From Streptomyces canus 299MFChir4.1 (GTDB lineage Bacteria; Actinomycetota; Actinomycetes; Streptomycetales; Streptomycetaceae), in contig NZ_KB911590.1 of assembly GCF_000383615.1 (NCBI RefSeq), forward strand, positions 124,001 to 188,000: a DNA stretch of 64,000 nt, written 5' to 3'. The notes under the pieces were generated by a model. That model had not been told where the DNA came from, searched no databases, and was given only the letters and a program-made list of their open reading frames with translations. Positions within the stretch are counted from its first letter, which is position 1; each line of letters starts with the position of its first letter. Shown here one piece after another: positions 22,087 through 31,585 of the stretch. The translations under genes and the position numbers were made by a program.

Positions 22087-23856
22087 CTACGAGGTCGCGG
22101 GCGGATTCTCGTGGGTCGGATCCGGCGCACGGAGCCGGAGCGCGGGCCCGCTCGCCGGTGCATCCTCCAGCTCCAGCACCCACACGTCGTTGCCTCCCTC
22201 CCGCAGCACCGGGCCGGGCACGTACAGCGTCCGCTGCGGGCCCGCGGACCAGTACCGGCCGAGGTTGAAGCCGTTGACCCACACGAACCCCCGGGTCCAG
22301 CCCGGCAGCTCAAGCACCGCGTCCCCGGCGCCCCGCACGCTCACCTCACCCCGGTACAGCCCCGCCGAGCCGTCCCCGGGGACCGCCCCGAAGCCGATCC
22401 CGGTCACGGAGTCCAGCGCGTCGAGGCGCAGCCCCCGCGCCCGCACCCCGTGCAGGAACTGCCGTTCGTGCAGCAGCCCCCCTGTGATCCCCTTGGCCTC
22501 CCCGCTCCTGGGCCCGTAGTTGACCCGCCCCAGCGACTCCACCCACAGCTCCACGCGCGCGTACCCCGCGACCGGCTCCTTGAGCTGCGCGTCGTCCTCG
22601 GTGAGCACCCCGGCCCGCTCCCCGTTCACGTACACCACCGCGAGATCCCGCAGCCCCCGCGCGATCAGCGGGTACGGCTGCCGCGGCCCCGGCACGGTCA
22701 CCTCGTACCGCACCAGCCCCCGGTCGACGTCCAGCTCCTCGAAGGTCGGCGGCACGGGGCCCTCGTGGACCGGTCCGCCGTGCTCCTCCAGGACGGCGGA
22801 CAGGGAAGCCCATGCGGTCAGGTCCACGTCAGTCATGGCACCCAACACCTCCGGCGCGGGCGGCAGCTCCGCCACCGGACCGTACGCGGACAGCACCTCA
22901 CGGAAGCGCCAGAACTTCTCCGTCGGCCTGCCGTACTCGTCGATCGGCGCGTCGTAGTCGTACGACGTCACGTCCGGCTCCAGCGGACCGTCGTGCAGCG
23001 CGCCCCCGCCCCGGTTGGCGCCCGCCCAGCCCGCGAAGTTCGTGCCCCCGTGCGCCATGTACAGGTTCACCGAGGCCCCGCACTCCAGGATCTCCCGCAG
23101 CGCCGCGGCCGCGTCCCCGGCGTCCCGTACGACGGGCCCACCGCCCCAGTGCTGGAACCAGCCGCACCAGAACTCCATGCACATCAGCGGGCCGTCCGGC
23201 CGGTACCGGCGCAGCGCCTCGAAGGCCGTACGGGCGCCGGAGCCGAAGTTCACCGTGGCGAGGACACCCGGGACCGAACCGCCGGTGAGCATGTGGTCCT
23301 CGGGGCCGTCCGAGGTGAACAACGGCACCGTGACGCCCTCCGCGCGCAGCAGCTCCGTCAGCCGCAGGAGATACCCGGCATCCGAGCCGTAGCTGCCGTA
23401 CTCGTTCTCCGCCTGGACCATGATCACCGGGCCGCCGCGGTCGATCTGCCGCTCCACGACCTGCGGCAGCAGCCGCCCGAACCAGCGTTCCACCTGCCCG
23501 AGGTACACCTCGTCGCTCGTGCGTGCGTGCCCCTTGAGCCAGTGCGGCAGACCGCCGTTCTCCCACTCCGCGCAGATGTAGGGACCGGGGCGCACGATCG
23601 CCCACAGCCCCGCCTCCCGGGCCGCGTCCAGGAACCGGCCCAGCGCCGCCACGTCCCGGACGTCACCCGGGTGCGGCTCGTGCAGATTCCACGGCACGTA
23701 CGTCTCCACACAGTTGAGGCCCATCGCCCGCAACATCGCCAGCCGGTGCCCCCACCCGGCCTCGTGCACCCGGAAGTAGTGCAGCGCGCCGGACAACAGC
23801 CGCACCGGTCGGCCGTCCAGCAGGAAATCGGTTTCACCCACCGTGAACTCGCTCAT
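22087..23856 (-). CDS. Glycoside hydrolase family 35 beta-galactosidase
   Basis: A 589-residue GH35 enzyme, predicted to release terminal beta-galactose. The TIM barrel begins at once (LLSGALHYFRVHEAGWGHRL), with WNLHEP, RPGPYICAEWENGGLP, acid/base Glu152 in QAENEYGSYG, and the nucleophile Glu in MEFWCGWFQHWGG. C-terminal beta domains end in GFVWVNGFNLGRYW. No signal peptide is present, so it is cytoplasmic. ATG 23856 is preceded by GGTGGAG; the frame-internal ATG 23874 lacks one. A divergent AraC-family gene (23941) is the likely regulator, with a palindrome between them. Confidence 0.92.
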   Translation of the reverse strand: MSEFTVGETDFLLDGRPVRLLSGALHYFRVHEAGWGHRLAMLRAMGLNCVETYVPWNLHEPHPGDVRDVAALGRFLDAAREAGLWAIVRPGPYICAEWENGGLPHWLKGHARTSDEVYLGQVERWFGRLLPQVVERQIDRGGPVIMVQAENEYGSYGSDAGYLLRLTELLRAEGVTVPLFTSDGPEDHMLTGGSVPGVLATVNFGSGARTAFEALRRYRPDGPLMCMEFWCGWFQHWGGGPVVRDAGDAAAALREILECGASVNLYMAHGGTNFAGWAGANRGGGALHDGPLEPDVTSYDYDAPIDEYGRPTEKFWRFREVLSAYGPVAELPPAPEVLGAMTDVDLTAWASLSAVLEEHGGPVHEGPVPPTFEELDVDRGLVRYEVTVPGPRQPYPLIARGLRDLAVVYVNGERAGVLTEDDAQLKEPVAGYARVELWVESLGRVNYGPRSGEAKGITGGLLHERQFLHGVRARGLRLDALDSVTGIGFGAVPGDGSAGLYRGEVSVRGAGDAVLELPGWTRGFVWVNGFNLGRYWSAGPQRTLYVPGPVLREGGNDVWVLELEDAPASGPALRLRAPDPTHENPPATS

Positions 23857-23887
23857 AGGCTCCACCCTCGCCACTGGCGGCGATCAG

Positions 23888-23897
23888 GTCCATGGAC
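23888..23897. promoter_or_regulatory. Palindrome between GH35 and AraC genes
   Basis: GTCCATGGAC is a perfect 10-bp palindrome centred in the 84-bp divergent gap, and part of it (TTGGACC) recurs at 23913-23919. It is a possible operator for the adjacent AraC-family regulator; the assignment is positional only. Confidence 0.3.
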
Positions 23898-23940
23898 AAA
23901 GATCGGCGCTGCTTGGACCGAAGCGCACGCAAGGAGCGCG

Positions 23941-24813
23941 ATGTACCACACCTGGATGCGATTCCTCACCCCCAGCCCCGTCCACCACCGCCTGGGCGTG
24001 GTCTGCCTGGGAGTCGGGCTCCAGTACGGCGCGCTGCCCACCGTCGGCCCCCGCACCCTCGACAGCCACGTCGCCGTCGTCATCAGCACCGGCACCGGGT
24101 GGTACGAGACCCCCGACGGCCGCCGTACGACCGTCACCGCGCCCTCGCTGCTGTGGCTCACCCCCGGCATCCCGCACCACTACGCACCCGACCCGGAAAC
24201 CGGCTGGGACGAGGGGTTCGTCGGCTTCACCGGCCCCGCCACCGCCACCTACACCGAACTCGGCTACATCGAACCCGACCGCCCCGTCGTGCCCCTGTCC
24301 GACGCCACCGGGCCGCGCGCGGTCATCGCCCGCATCGCCCGCGCCGCCCGCCGCGACAACCCCCTCCTGGAGGTCGAGACCGGCGCCGCCGTCCACGAAC
24401 TCCTCGTCGCCCTGCGCCGCGCCCGTGCCGACCTCGCCCCCGACGGCGACCCCGTCCTCAAGGCCCTCGCCCGCGACGCCTTCAAACCGATGTCCGTCGC
24501 CGACCACGCCACCCGGCACGGCATGACCCTCGCCGAACTGCGCACCGCCGTCCGCCGCGGCGCCGGCTGCAGCCCCAAGGACTACCTCCTCGGCATCCGC
24601 CTCGGCCGCGCCAAGGAACTCCTCGCCGCCACCGAACTCCCCGTCGCCGCCGTCGCCCGCCGCGTCGGCTACGACGACCCCGCCTACTTCTCCCGCCTGT
24701 TCACCCGCCGCGTCGGCATGGCCCCGATCCGCTTCCGCGCCCAGGAGAGCCGGACGGTGCCCGGTGGCTGGAGCAACCAGGTACCGGATCCGGACGATCC
24801 GCCGAGGATCTGA
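23941..24813 (+). CDS. AraC-family transcriptional regulator
   Basis: A 290-residue regulator with an N-terminal cupin-like sensor domain (residues about 20-110: DSHVAVVISTGTGWYETPDGR, then LLWLTPGIPHHYAP) and a C-terminal double helix-turn-helix of the AraC type (RAKELLAATELPVAAVARRV, YDDPAYFSRLFTRRVGMAP). ATG 23941 has AAGGAGCG directly upstream. It is divergent from the GH35 beta-galactosidase, so it probably controls that gene in response to a galactoside; this is an inference from position. Confidence 0.9.
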   Translation: MYHTWMRFLTPSPVHHRLGVVCLGVGLQYGALPTVGPRTLDSHVAVVISTGTGWYETPDGRRTTVTAPSLLWLTPGIPHHYAPDPETGWDEGFVGFTGPATATYTELGYIEPDRPVVPLSDATGPRAVIARIARAARRDNPLLEVETGAAVHELLVALRRARADLAPDGDPVLKALARDAFKPMSVADHATRHGMTLAELRTAVRRGAGCSPKDYLLGIRLGRAKELLAATELPVAAVARRVGYDDPAYFSRLFTRRVGMAPIRFRAQESRTVPGGWSNQVPDPDDPPRI

Positions 24814-24941
24814 AGGGGCGGGGTCGGGGGCCGGGTAGCCGATCACCCGCCTCCCGCTCCGGCCGTTTCGCCGACAGTCGACGTCCAGGTCCCCCGATCC
24901 GACGTCGAACCGTTCACCCCGTCCCCTTAGGGTTGTCGCCC

Positions 24942-25292
24942 ATGACCACCAGCAACACCGGATCCGGTGACGTCGCCCCCGCCGTCCGCGAAGAGCTCGG
25001 ACGGCTGCGCGACAGCATCGACAACATCGACGCGGCCGTCGTCCACATGCTCGCCGAGCGCTTCAAAGCCACCCAGCAGGTCGGCCACCTCAAGGCCCGC
25101 CACCAGCTGCCGCCCGCCGACCCGGCCCGCGAGGCCCGCCAGATCGAGCGGCTGCGCACCCTCGCCGAGAACGCCAAACTCGACCCGGCGTTCGCTGAGA
25201 AGTTCCTGAATTTCATCATCGCCGAGGTGATCAGGCACCACGAGCGCATCGCCGAGGACACCGTCGACGACTCCACCCCCCTGGCCGATTGA
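24942..25292 (+). CDS. Chorismate mutase (AroQ type)
   Basis: A 116-residue AroQ-fold protein: REELGRLRDSIDNIDAAVVH start, a conserved Lys in ATQQVGHLKARHQLP, and DPAREARQIERLRTLA. The enzyme converts chorismate to prephenate for phenylalanine and tyrosine synthesis. No signal peptide is present, so it is cytoplasmic. ATG 24942 gives a length typical of free-standing actinobacterial chorismate mutases. No other aromatic amino acid gene lies in the window. Confidence 0.9.
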   Translation: MTTSNTGSGDVAPAVREELGRLRDSIDNIDAAVVHMLAERFKATQQVGHLKARHQLPPADPAREARQIERLRTLAENAKLDPAFAEKFLNFIIAEVIRHHERIAEDTVDDSTPLAD

Positions 25293-25430
25293 CCTCGCCG
25301 GACGCCCCGGGGAGGTGACACGGGCGCCCGCACCCGGCATGCTGCGCTGTGCACTCCTTGTCAGCCCGCGAGCACTCCGTGTCAGCACACGGACGTAGGC
25401 TGGCTGTCCGCGAGGGAGGGACGTCGGGCC

Positions 25431-26006
25431 ATGCCTTCGGATGCCAAGATCCTCATCGTCGACGACCACGAGGACACGCTCTACGCCCTGGAGAGCGCCC
25501 TGGCCCCCCTGGGCTACCGGCTCGGCCGCGCCACCAGCGGTGACGAAGCCCTCAAGCAGGTGCTCAGGGGCCAGGTCGGCCTCCTGCTCCTCGACGTACG
25601 GATGCCCGGCGTCAGCGGCCTCGACGTGGTCCGCTACATGCGGCGCCTGGAGCAGACCCAGCACATCCCCGTCGTCCTGCTCACCGGCTTCGGCCCCGAC
25701 CACGAACTGACCTCCGCCGCCTTCGGCCTCGGCGTCGCCGACCTCGTGATGAAACCCATCGACCCCTGGGCCCTGCGCACCAAGGTCCGCTACCTCTTCG
25801 ACACCCACCGCCGCCACCTCGCCCTCGAACAAGAGGTGCGGGAGTTACGCGCCCTCGTCAAGGACCACGGCGAGGACAAGGGCCACGACGAGGAGGACGG
25901 CGACGCGGCGGCCCGCCACCGCGCGCTGCCCCACCCGGACGCGCGCGTACCGGTCCAGCGCATCAACGGGGCGCACACCGGGGAGCTCGAACAGGACCGG
26001 ACATAA
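25431..26006 (+). CDS. Single-domain response regulator with an in-frame TTA codon
   Basis: A 191-residue protein with an N-terminal receiver domain: acidic pair in ILIVDDHED, phosphoacceptor Asp in LLLDVRMPG, Thr in LLTGFG, and Lys in MKPIDPW. It has no DNA-binding output domain; residues about 130-191 are a short coiled coil and a charged, disordered tail. No histidine kinase is adjacent. A TTA leucine codon at 25845-25847 (codon 139) makes translation dependent on the bldA tRNA, so expression is probably tied to development. It may work through protein partners. Confidence 0.88.
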   Translation: MPSDAKILIVDDHEDTLYALESALAPLGYRLGRATSGDEALKQVLRGQVGLLLLDVRMPGVSGLDVVRYMRRLEQTQHIPVVLLTGFGPDHELTSAAFGLGVADLVMKPIDPWALRTKVRYLFDTHRRHLALEQEVRELRALVKDHGEDKGHDEEDGDAAARHRALPHPDARVPVQRINGAHTGELEQDRT

Positions 26007-26062
26007 GGCGTGTACCGATCCGCCTCTGTGAGTTGCCTCTGCCATCAGGCAGCATGTCCTGC

Positions 26063-28549
26063 ATGTCCGTACTGACGCGCGACGAAGCGCAGACCCGTGC
26101 CAAGCTCCTCGACGTTCACCACTACGCCATCGCGCTCGACCTCACCACCGGTGACGAGACCTTCACGTCCCGGACCGTCGTCCGGTTCACCGCGCGCACG
26201 CAGGCGGACACCTTCGTCGAACTCAAGCCGGCCGAACTGCGGGAGGCCACCCTCGACGGCCACCCCCTCGACCCGGAGACCCTCAAGGACAACCGGCTGC
26301 CCCTCAAGGCACTGACCCCCGGCGAGCACGAACTGCGCATCGACGCCGTCATGCGGTACTCCCGCACCGGTGAGGGCATGCACCGCTTCACCGACCCCAC
26401 CGACGGCGAGACCTACGTCTACACCCAGCTGTTCATGGAGGACGTCCAGCGCGTCTTCGCCGCCTTCGACCAGCCCGACCTCAAGGCCGTCTTCGACCTG
26501 TCGGTCAAGGCCCCCGCCGGCTGGAGCGTCCTCGCCAACGGCATCACCACCGACCTCGGCGACGGCCACTGGCAGGCCGCCGCCACGCCCCTGATCTCCA
26601 CCTACCTGGTCGCCGTGGCCGCCGGCCCCTGGCACTCCGTGCGCACCGAACACCGCGGCCTGCCCTTCGGCATCCACTGCCGCCGCTCGCTGGCCCCCTA
26701 CCTTGACCCGGACGCCGACGAGATCTTCGAGATCACCAGGCAGTGCTACGACCGCTACCACGAGAAGTTCGAGGAGCCCTACCCCTTCGACTCCTACGAC
26801 CAGGCGTTCGTCCCCGAGTTCAACGCCGGCGCCATGGAGAACCCCGGCCTCGTCACCTTCCGCGACGAGTTCGTCTACCGCTCCGCCGTCACCGACACCG
26901 AACGCCAGACCCGCGCCATGGTCATCGCCCACGAGATGGCCCACATGTGGTTCGGCGACCTCGTCACCCTGCGCTGGTGGGACGACATCTGGCTCAACGA
27001 GTCCTTCGCCGAGTACATGGGCTACCAGACCCTCACCGAGGCCACCCGCTTCACCGACACCTGGGTCGACTTCGGCGTCATGCGCAAGGGCTGGGGCTAC
27101 GACGCCGACCAGCGCCCCTCCACCCACCCCGTCGCCCCCGAAGCCGTCGACGACACGGCAGCGGCCCTGCTGAACTTCGACGGCATCTCCTACGCCAAGG
27201 GCGCCTCCGCACTGCGCCAGCTGGTCACCTGGCTCGGCGAGAAGGACTTCCTCGCCGGCATCAACACCCACTTCGCCCGCCACCGGTTCGCCAACGCCAC
27301 CCTCGCCGACTTCATCGACTCCCTCGCCTCCGCCACCGAACGCGACGTCCACGCCTGGGCCGACGCCTGGCTGCGCACCACCGGCGTCGACACCCTGCGA
27401 CCCGTGGTCACCCCCGGCGAGGAAGGCACGTACACCCTCCAGGTCGAACACAAGGGCAGCCGCCCGCACCGCGTCGCCGTCGGCCTCTACGACCTCGACG
27501 TCGCCGACGAGGGCCGCCACCTCGTCCTGCGCGAACGCCTCGACCTCGACGTCCCGCAGAGCACCCCGCAGTCCATCGGCAAGCGCCCCACCCTCCTCCT
27601 CCTCAACGACGGCGACCTCACCTACACCAAGGTCCGCTTCGACCCCGAGTCCTTCAAAGCGGTCACCGAGACCCTCTCCGGCCTGCCCTCGCCCCTGAGC
27701 CGCGCCGTCGTCTGGAACGCCCTCAGGGACGCGGTCCGCGACGGCGAACTCCCGCCCACCGCCTACCTGGACGCCGCCCGCACCCACCTCCCGCACGAGA
27801 CGGACCTCGCCCTCGTCCAGGGCGTCCTCGCCTTCGCCTCCACCTACGTCGCCGACCGCTACGTCACCCCCGAACAGCGCCCCGCCGCCCTCGCCACCCT
27901 CTCCTCCCTCTGCCGCGACCTCATCCGCCGCACCGAGGACGGCGACAACCCCGGCCTGCGCCTCATCGCCGTCCGCCACAGCGTCAACGCCGCCGCCCAC
28001 CCCGACACCATCGCCGCCTGGCTCGCCGACGGCACCGTCCCCGGCGGCCCCGAACTCGACCCCGAACTGCGCTGGCGCGTCCTCGCCCGCCTCGCCGTCC
28101 TCGGCGCCACCGACGAGAGCGCCATCGCCGCCGAACTCGCCCGCGACCCCTCCGCCACCGGCCAGGAAGGCGCCGCCCGCTGCCGCGCCGCCCTGCCCAC
28201 GGAAGAGGCCAAGGCGCAGGCCTGGGAAGCGATGTTCACCCGCGACGACCTCTCCAACTACCTGTTCACCGCCACCGCCCAGGGCTTCTGGCAACCCGAA
28301 CAGACCGACCTCGTACGGCAGTACGTGCCCCGCTACTACGAGGACGCCGTCGCCCTCGCCGCCCGCCGCGGCCCCGCGATCGCCGACGCCGCCGGTCGCT
28401 GGGCGTTCCCCGACCACGCCATCGACGAGGACAACCAGGCCCTCGGCCAGGCCTGTCTGCGCGACGCCGACCCCATCCCCGCCCTGCGCCGCAAACTGGT
28501 CGACCAACTCGACGACCTGGGACGCGCGTTGCGCGTGAGGCAGTCGTAG
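26063..28549 (+). CDS. pepN: Aminopeptidase N (M1 family)
   Basis: An 828-residue zinc aminopeptidase removing N-terminal residues from peptides in the cytoplasm. The substrate-binding GAMEN motif lies near residue 257, and the zinc motif HEMAHMWFGD with the distal Glu in WLNESFAEYMG near residue 291. An ERAP1-like helical C-terminal domain follows. Start choice is uncertain: ATG 26063 begins the conserved SVLTRDEAQTRA segment, while ATG 26054 would add three residues. The gene stands alone, followed by a 116-bp gap with no clear terminator. Confidence 0.93.
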   Translation: MSVLTRDEAQTRAKLLDVHHYAIALDLTTGDETFTSRTVVRFTARTQADTFVELKPAELREATLDGHPLDPETLKDNRLPLKALTPGEHELRIDAVMRYSRTGEGMHRFTDPTDGETYVYTQLFMEDVQRVFAAFDQPDLKAVFDLSVKAPAGWSVLANGITTDLGDGHWQAAATPLISTYLVAVAAGPWHSVRTEHRGLPFGIHCRRSLAPYLDPDADEIFEITRQCYDRYHEKFEEPYPFDSYDQAFVPEFNAGAMENPGLVTFRDEFVYRSAVTDTERQTRAMVIAHEMAHMWFGDLVTLRWWDDIWLNESFAEYMGYQTLTEATRFTDTWVDFGVMRKGWGYDADQRPSTHPVAPEAVDDTAAALLNFDGISYAKGASALRQLVTWLGEKDFLAGINTHFARHRFANATLADFIDSLASATERDVHAWADAWLRTTGVDTLRPVVTPGEEGTYTLQVEHKGSRPHRVAVGLYDLDVADEGRHLVLRERLDLDVPQSTPQSIGKRPTLLLLNDGDLTYTKVRFDPESFKAVTETLSGLPSPLSRAVVWNALRDAVRDGELPPTAYLDAARTHLPHETDLALVQGVLAFASTYVADRYVTPEQRPAALATLSSLCRDLIRRTEDGDNPGLRLIAVRHSVNAAAHPDTIAAWLADGTVPGGPELDPELRWRVLARLAVLGATDESAIAAELARDPSATGQEGAARCRAALPTEEAKAQAWEAMFTRDDLSNYLFTATAQGFWQPEQTDLVRQYVPRYYEDAVALAARRGPAIADAAGRWAFPDHAIDEDNQALGQACLRDADPIPALRRKLVDQLDDLGRALRVRQS

Positions 28550-28665
28550 AGCGGATTTTCCCCGTACGGGAGTACCCCCTTCCGGGTCAGGATCGTTGAA
28601 CTCTCCGGGCGCGCCCAGGCAACCGCGTCCAAGCTGGAAGCTCCCAGCGCCCCCGGAGGTCGACG

Positions 28666-30084
28666 ATGAGCACGCCGCCCCTGGCCTCAGGCCCCGAAGG
28701 CCGCGATGTGCTGCGCCCGCTGCTCGACACGGTTCTGGACGCGCTGGGGGAGGGAGAGCGTCTCAGGGGCGGTCCGCTGCCGGCCGGGGGCCCGCCCGAG
28801 GTCGCCGAGCGGATGCGGGCCGCGGCGGGGGACGTACTCCCGCAAGAGGGTGACCCGGAGGCGCTACGGCGCCTGGTGCGCGCCTTGGCGGAAGGCTCCG
28901 CGGACCCGGCGGACCCTTTCTGCACAGCCCACCTCCACTGTCCGCCTCTCGCGGTGGCCGCAGCGGCAGACCTGGCTGTGAGTGTTCTGAACCCGTCGAT
29001 GGACTCGTGGGACCAGGCCCCGGCAGCCTCGGAGCTCGAGGCACTGGTGACACGTGCACTGGCAAACGAGGTCTACGCAGACCCACCCAGGGGCGCGGGG
29101 CCGTATCGACAGGCGGCTCCGCCGCGGGGCGCGACCAGCCCCCACCGGCCCGACGCCCTGATCACAACCGGTGGCACGGAATCCAACCAACTCGCCCTCC
29201 TCCTGGCCAGAGAGACACATGGCCCCGGTGTCCGCCTCATCTGTGGCGAAAACGCTCACCACTCCCTCCCGAGGTCCGCCTGGCTCCTGGGCCTGCCCGA
29301 GCCGGTGATCGTGTCCACCCCCCACGGCACCCTCGACCCCGCAGCCCTCGACAAGGCCCTGCACGGACCGTCGGTCATCGCCGCGACCGCCGGCACCACC
29401 GACGCCGGCCTCATCGACCCCCTCCCCGAGATCGCCGCCCTGTGCGCACAGCGGGGCGCGCGGCTGCACATCGACGCGGCCTACGGCGGAGGACTCCTCT
29501 TCAGCGCACGGCACAGAGCCAAGCTCACCGGCCTGAGCGTCGCAGACACCGTCACCCTCGACCTGCACAAACTCGGCTGGCAACCGGTCGCCGCAGGCCT
29601 CCTTGCCGTACGCGACGACAACGACCTCGCCGCCCTGACCCATCGCGCCGACTACCTCAACGCCGACGACGACACCGAAGCCGGCCTCCCCGACCTCCTC
29701 GGCCGCTCCCTGCGCACCACCCGCCGCCCCGACGTCCTCAAGCTCGCCGTCACGCTGAAGACCCTGGGACGGACGGGGATCGGCGCACTCGTCGACCAAG
29801 TCTGCGATCAAGCAAGGCAGTTCGCGGAACTCATCGACCGGCACCCCGGCTTCGAACTCCACGCCCCGCCCACCATCAGCACGGTCCTGTTCCGCCCCGC
29901 GGGCGCCACCGACGACGCCGTCGCCGCCGTACGCCGAAGCCTCCTGACCGACGGCCGCGCCGTCCTCGGCCGAGCCCGCGCAGCGAACCGGCTCTGGCTC
30001 AAGGCCACCCTCCTCAACCCCACCACCCGGCCGGCCGACCTCGCCGGACTCCTGCACCTCGTGGAAGGAACCACCCCCCGATGA
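28666..30084 (+). CDS. PLP-dependent group II decarboxylase, DesA-like
   Basis: A 472-residue group II amino acid decarboxylase: TTGGTESNQLALLLARE, GENAHHSLPRSAWLLGLP in part, TAGTTDAGLIDPLPEIA, HIDAAYGGGLL, and the PLP lysine in TLDLHKLGWQP. It resembles siderophore-type lysine or diaminobutyrate decarboxylases such as DesA. The next gene, overlapping by 4 bp, is an N-hydroxylase, so the likely product is a diamine that is then N-hydroxylated. A dispersed repeat (29090-29153) encodes about 20 residues between the N-terminal domain and TTGGTES. The substrate is not certain. Confidence 0.87.
   Translation: MSTPPLASGPEGRDVLRPLLDTVLDALGEGERLRGGPLPAGGPPEVAERMRAAAGDVLPQEGDPEALRRLVRALAEGSADPADPFCTAHLHCPPLAVAAAADLAVSVLNPSMDSWDQAPAASELEALVTRALANEVYADPPRGAGPYRQAAPPRGATSPHRPDALITTGGTESNQLALLLARETHGPGVRLICGENAHHSLPRSAWLLGLPEPVIVSTPHGTLDPAALDKALHGPSVIAATAGTTDAGLIDPLPEIAALCAQRGARLHIDAAYGGGLLFSARHRAKLTGLSVADTVTLDLHKLGWQPVAAGLLAVRDDNDLAALTHRADYLNADDDTEAGLPDLLGRSLRTTRRPDVLKLAVTLKTLGRTGIGALVDQVCDQARQFAELIDRHPGFELHAPPTISTVLFRPAGATDDAVAAVRRSLLTDGRAVLGRARAANRLWLKATLLNPTTRPADLAGLLHLVEGTTPR
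29090..29153 (+). repeat. Dispersed palindromic repeat inside decarboxylase gene
   Basis: The longer form of the dispersed element: a GGGGCGCGGGG arm, a loop with its own hairpin (GGCGGCTCCGCCGC), then GGGGCGCGACCAGCCCCCAC. It is translated in frame as a Pro/Arg/Gly-rich insert before the PLP-fold core. Compare copies at 11684, 21113, 50151, 50499 and 60553. Confidence 0.75.
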
Positions 30085-31505
30085 ACCCCCACCCCCCACA
30101 CCACGAGCCCGACGCACCCCGCGACCTCGTCGGCATCGGCATCGGACCCTTCAACCTCTCCCTCGCCGCCCTCGCCCAGCCCCTCACCGCACTCGACACC
30201 GTCTTCTACGACCAACGCCCCGCCTTCGGCTGGCACCCCGGGCTCCTCATCGACGGCGCCACCATCCAGGTCCCCTTCCTCGCCGACCTGGTGACCCTCG
30301 CCGATCCCGCCAGCGAATGGACCTTCCTCAACTACCTCAAAACCCGCGAGCGCCTCTTCCCCTTCTACTTCGCCGAGCGCTTCCACATCCAGCGCGCCGA
30401 ATACGACGCCTACTGCCGCTGGGTCGCCGAGAACCTCCCCGGACTCCACTTCAGCCACCAGGTCGACGCCGTCCGCTTCAACCCCGAACGCGACGTCTTC
30501 GAAGTCGACTTCACCCAGCTCGACAACGACGGCGAAGCCGAAGCACTGGGCCGCACCTACACCAAGAACATCGTCCTCGGCATCGGCACCGAGCCCTACG
30601 TGCCGGAGCCGTTGAAGCCCCTCGTCGAGGCGCCCGGCGTGCCCGTCATCCACGCCACCGACTACCTCGACCACCGCCAGAGCCTCCTCGCCGCCGACCA
30701 CGTCACCGTCGTCGGCTCAGGACAGTCCGGCGCCGAGATCTTCCTCGACCTCCTCCGCCACCGCCCCACCGGCCGCGAAAAACTCCACTGGCTCGGCCGC
30801 ACCGAGGCCTTCGCACCCATGGAGTACTCCAAGCTCGGCCTCGAACACTTCACCCCCGACTACACCCGCTACTTCCACGCCCTGTCCGAAAGCGTCCGCG
30901 ACCGCCTCGGCACCACCCAATGGCAACTCCACCGCGGCATCGACACCGACACCATCGCCGCCATCCACGACGAGCTCTACCGCCGCACCCTGCACGGCGG
31001 CTGGCCCGACACCGTCCTCACCCCCGGCGTCCGCGTCCGCACCGCCGGCAGAATCGCCACCACGAAGATCGAACTCCACCTCGAACACATCCAGCAGAGC
31101 ACCCGCTCCCGCCTCACCACCGACGCCGTCGTCCTCGCCACCGGCCACCGCGAACGCCCCCTCGACCGCATCCTCGCCGGACTCGACCCCTACATGCGCC
31201 GCGACAGCCGCGAACGCCCCCGCGTCGACGAACACTTCCGCCTCGCCCTCGACCCGTCCGTCACCGGCGCCGACTGCCACGTGTACGTCCAGAACGCCGA
31301 ACGCCACACCCACGGCGTCGGCACCCCCGACCTCGGCCTCGCCGCCTGGCGCAGCGCCACCATCCTCAACACCCTCACCGGCAAGGACGCCTACCCCCTC
31401 CCCACCCGCACCGCCTTCACCACCTTCGGCCTCGAAGACCGGCTGCCCCTCATCCCACCCGCCCGCAAGGCCTCCGTCCTGACACCCCTCGTCGAAGGAC
31501 GGTAA
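30081..31505 (+). CDS. Lysine/ornithine N-monooxygenase, DesB-like
   Basis: A 474-residue FAD- and NADPH-dependent N-hydroxylase of the siderophore class. The FAD motif GIGIGPFNLSLAAL is near residue 16, followed by FGWHPGLLIDGATIQVPFL, DLVTLADPAS and YLKTRERLF. The NADPH motif GSGQSGAEIFLDLL is near residue 213, and ATGHRERPLD lies near the C-terminus. It hydroxylates a primary amine, here probably the diamine made by the overlapping decarboxylase. No acyltransferase or NIS synthetase follows, so this is only half of a hydroxamate pathway. A 27-codon coding-like tail continues in frame past the stop. Confidence 0.9.
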   Translation: MNPHPPHHEPDAPRDLVGIGIGPFNLSLAALAQPLTALDTVFYDQRPAFGWHPGLLIDGATIQVPFLADLVTLADPASEWTFLNYLKTRERLFPFYFAERFHIQRAEYDAYCRWVAENLPGLHFSHQVDAVRFNPERDVFEVDFTQLDNDGEAEALGRTYTKNIVLGIGTEPYVPEPLKPLVEAPGVPVIHATDYLDHRQSLLAADHVTVVGSGQSGAEIFLDLLRHRPTGREKLHWLGRTEAFAPMEYSKLGLEHFTPDYTRYFHALSESVRDRLGTTQWQLHRGIDTDTIAAIHDELYRRTLHGGWPDTVLTPGVRVRTAGRIATTKIELHLEHIQQSTRSRLTTDAVVLATGHRERPLDRILAGLDPYMRRDSRERPRVDEHFRLALDPSVTGADCHVYVQNAERHTHGVGTPDLGLAAWRSATILNTLTGKDAYPLPTRTAFTTFGLEDRLPLIPPARKASVLTPLVEGR

Positions 31506-31532
31506 GAAACCGGCGACGGCCTCCACGCCAAC

Positions 31533-31562
31533 GGCGCCGGCGTGAAAGTCATCGCCGGCGCC
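31533..31562. terminator. Perfect 10-bp hairpin between converging genes
   Basis: GGCGCCGGCG (31533-31542) and CGCCGGCGCC (31553-31562) pair perfectly around a 10-nt loop. The hairpin lies between the N-hydroxylase stop and the converging nucleotidase stop, fitting a bidirectional terminator. No T tract follows. Confidence 0.65.
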
Positions 31563-31585
31563 GCGGACACCACCCTGCTCAGCCT

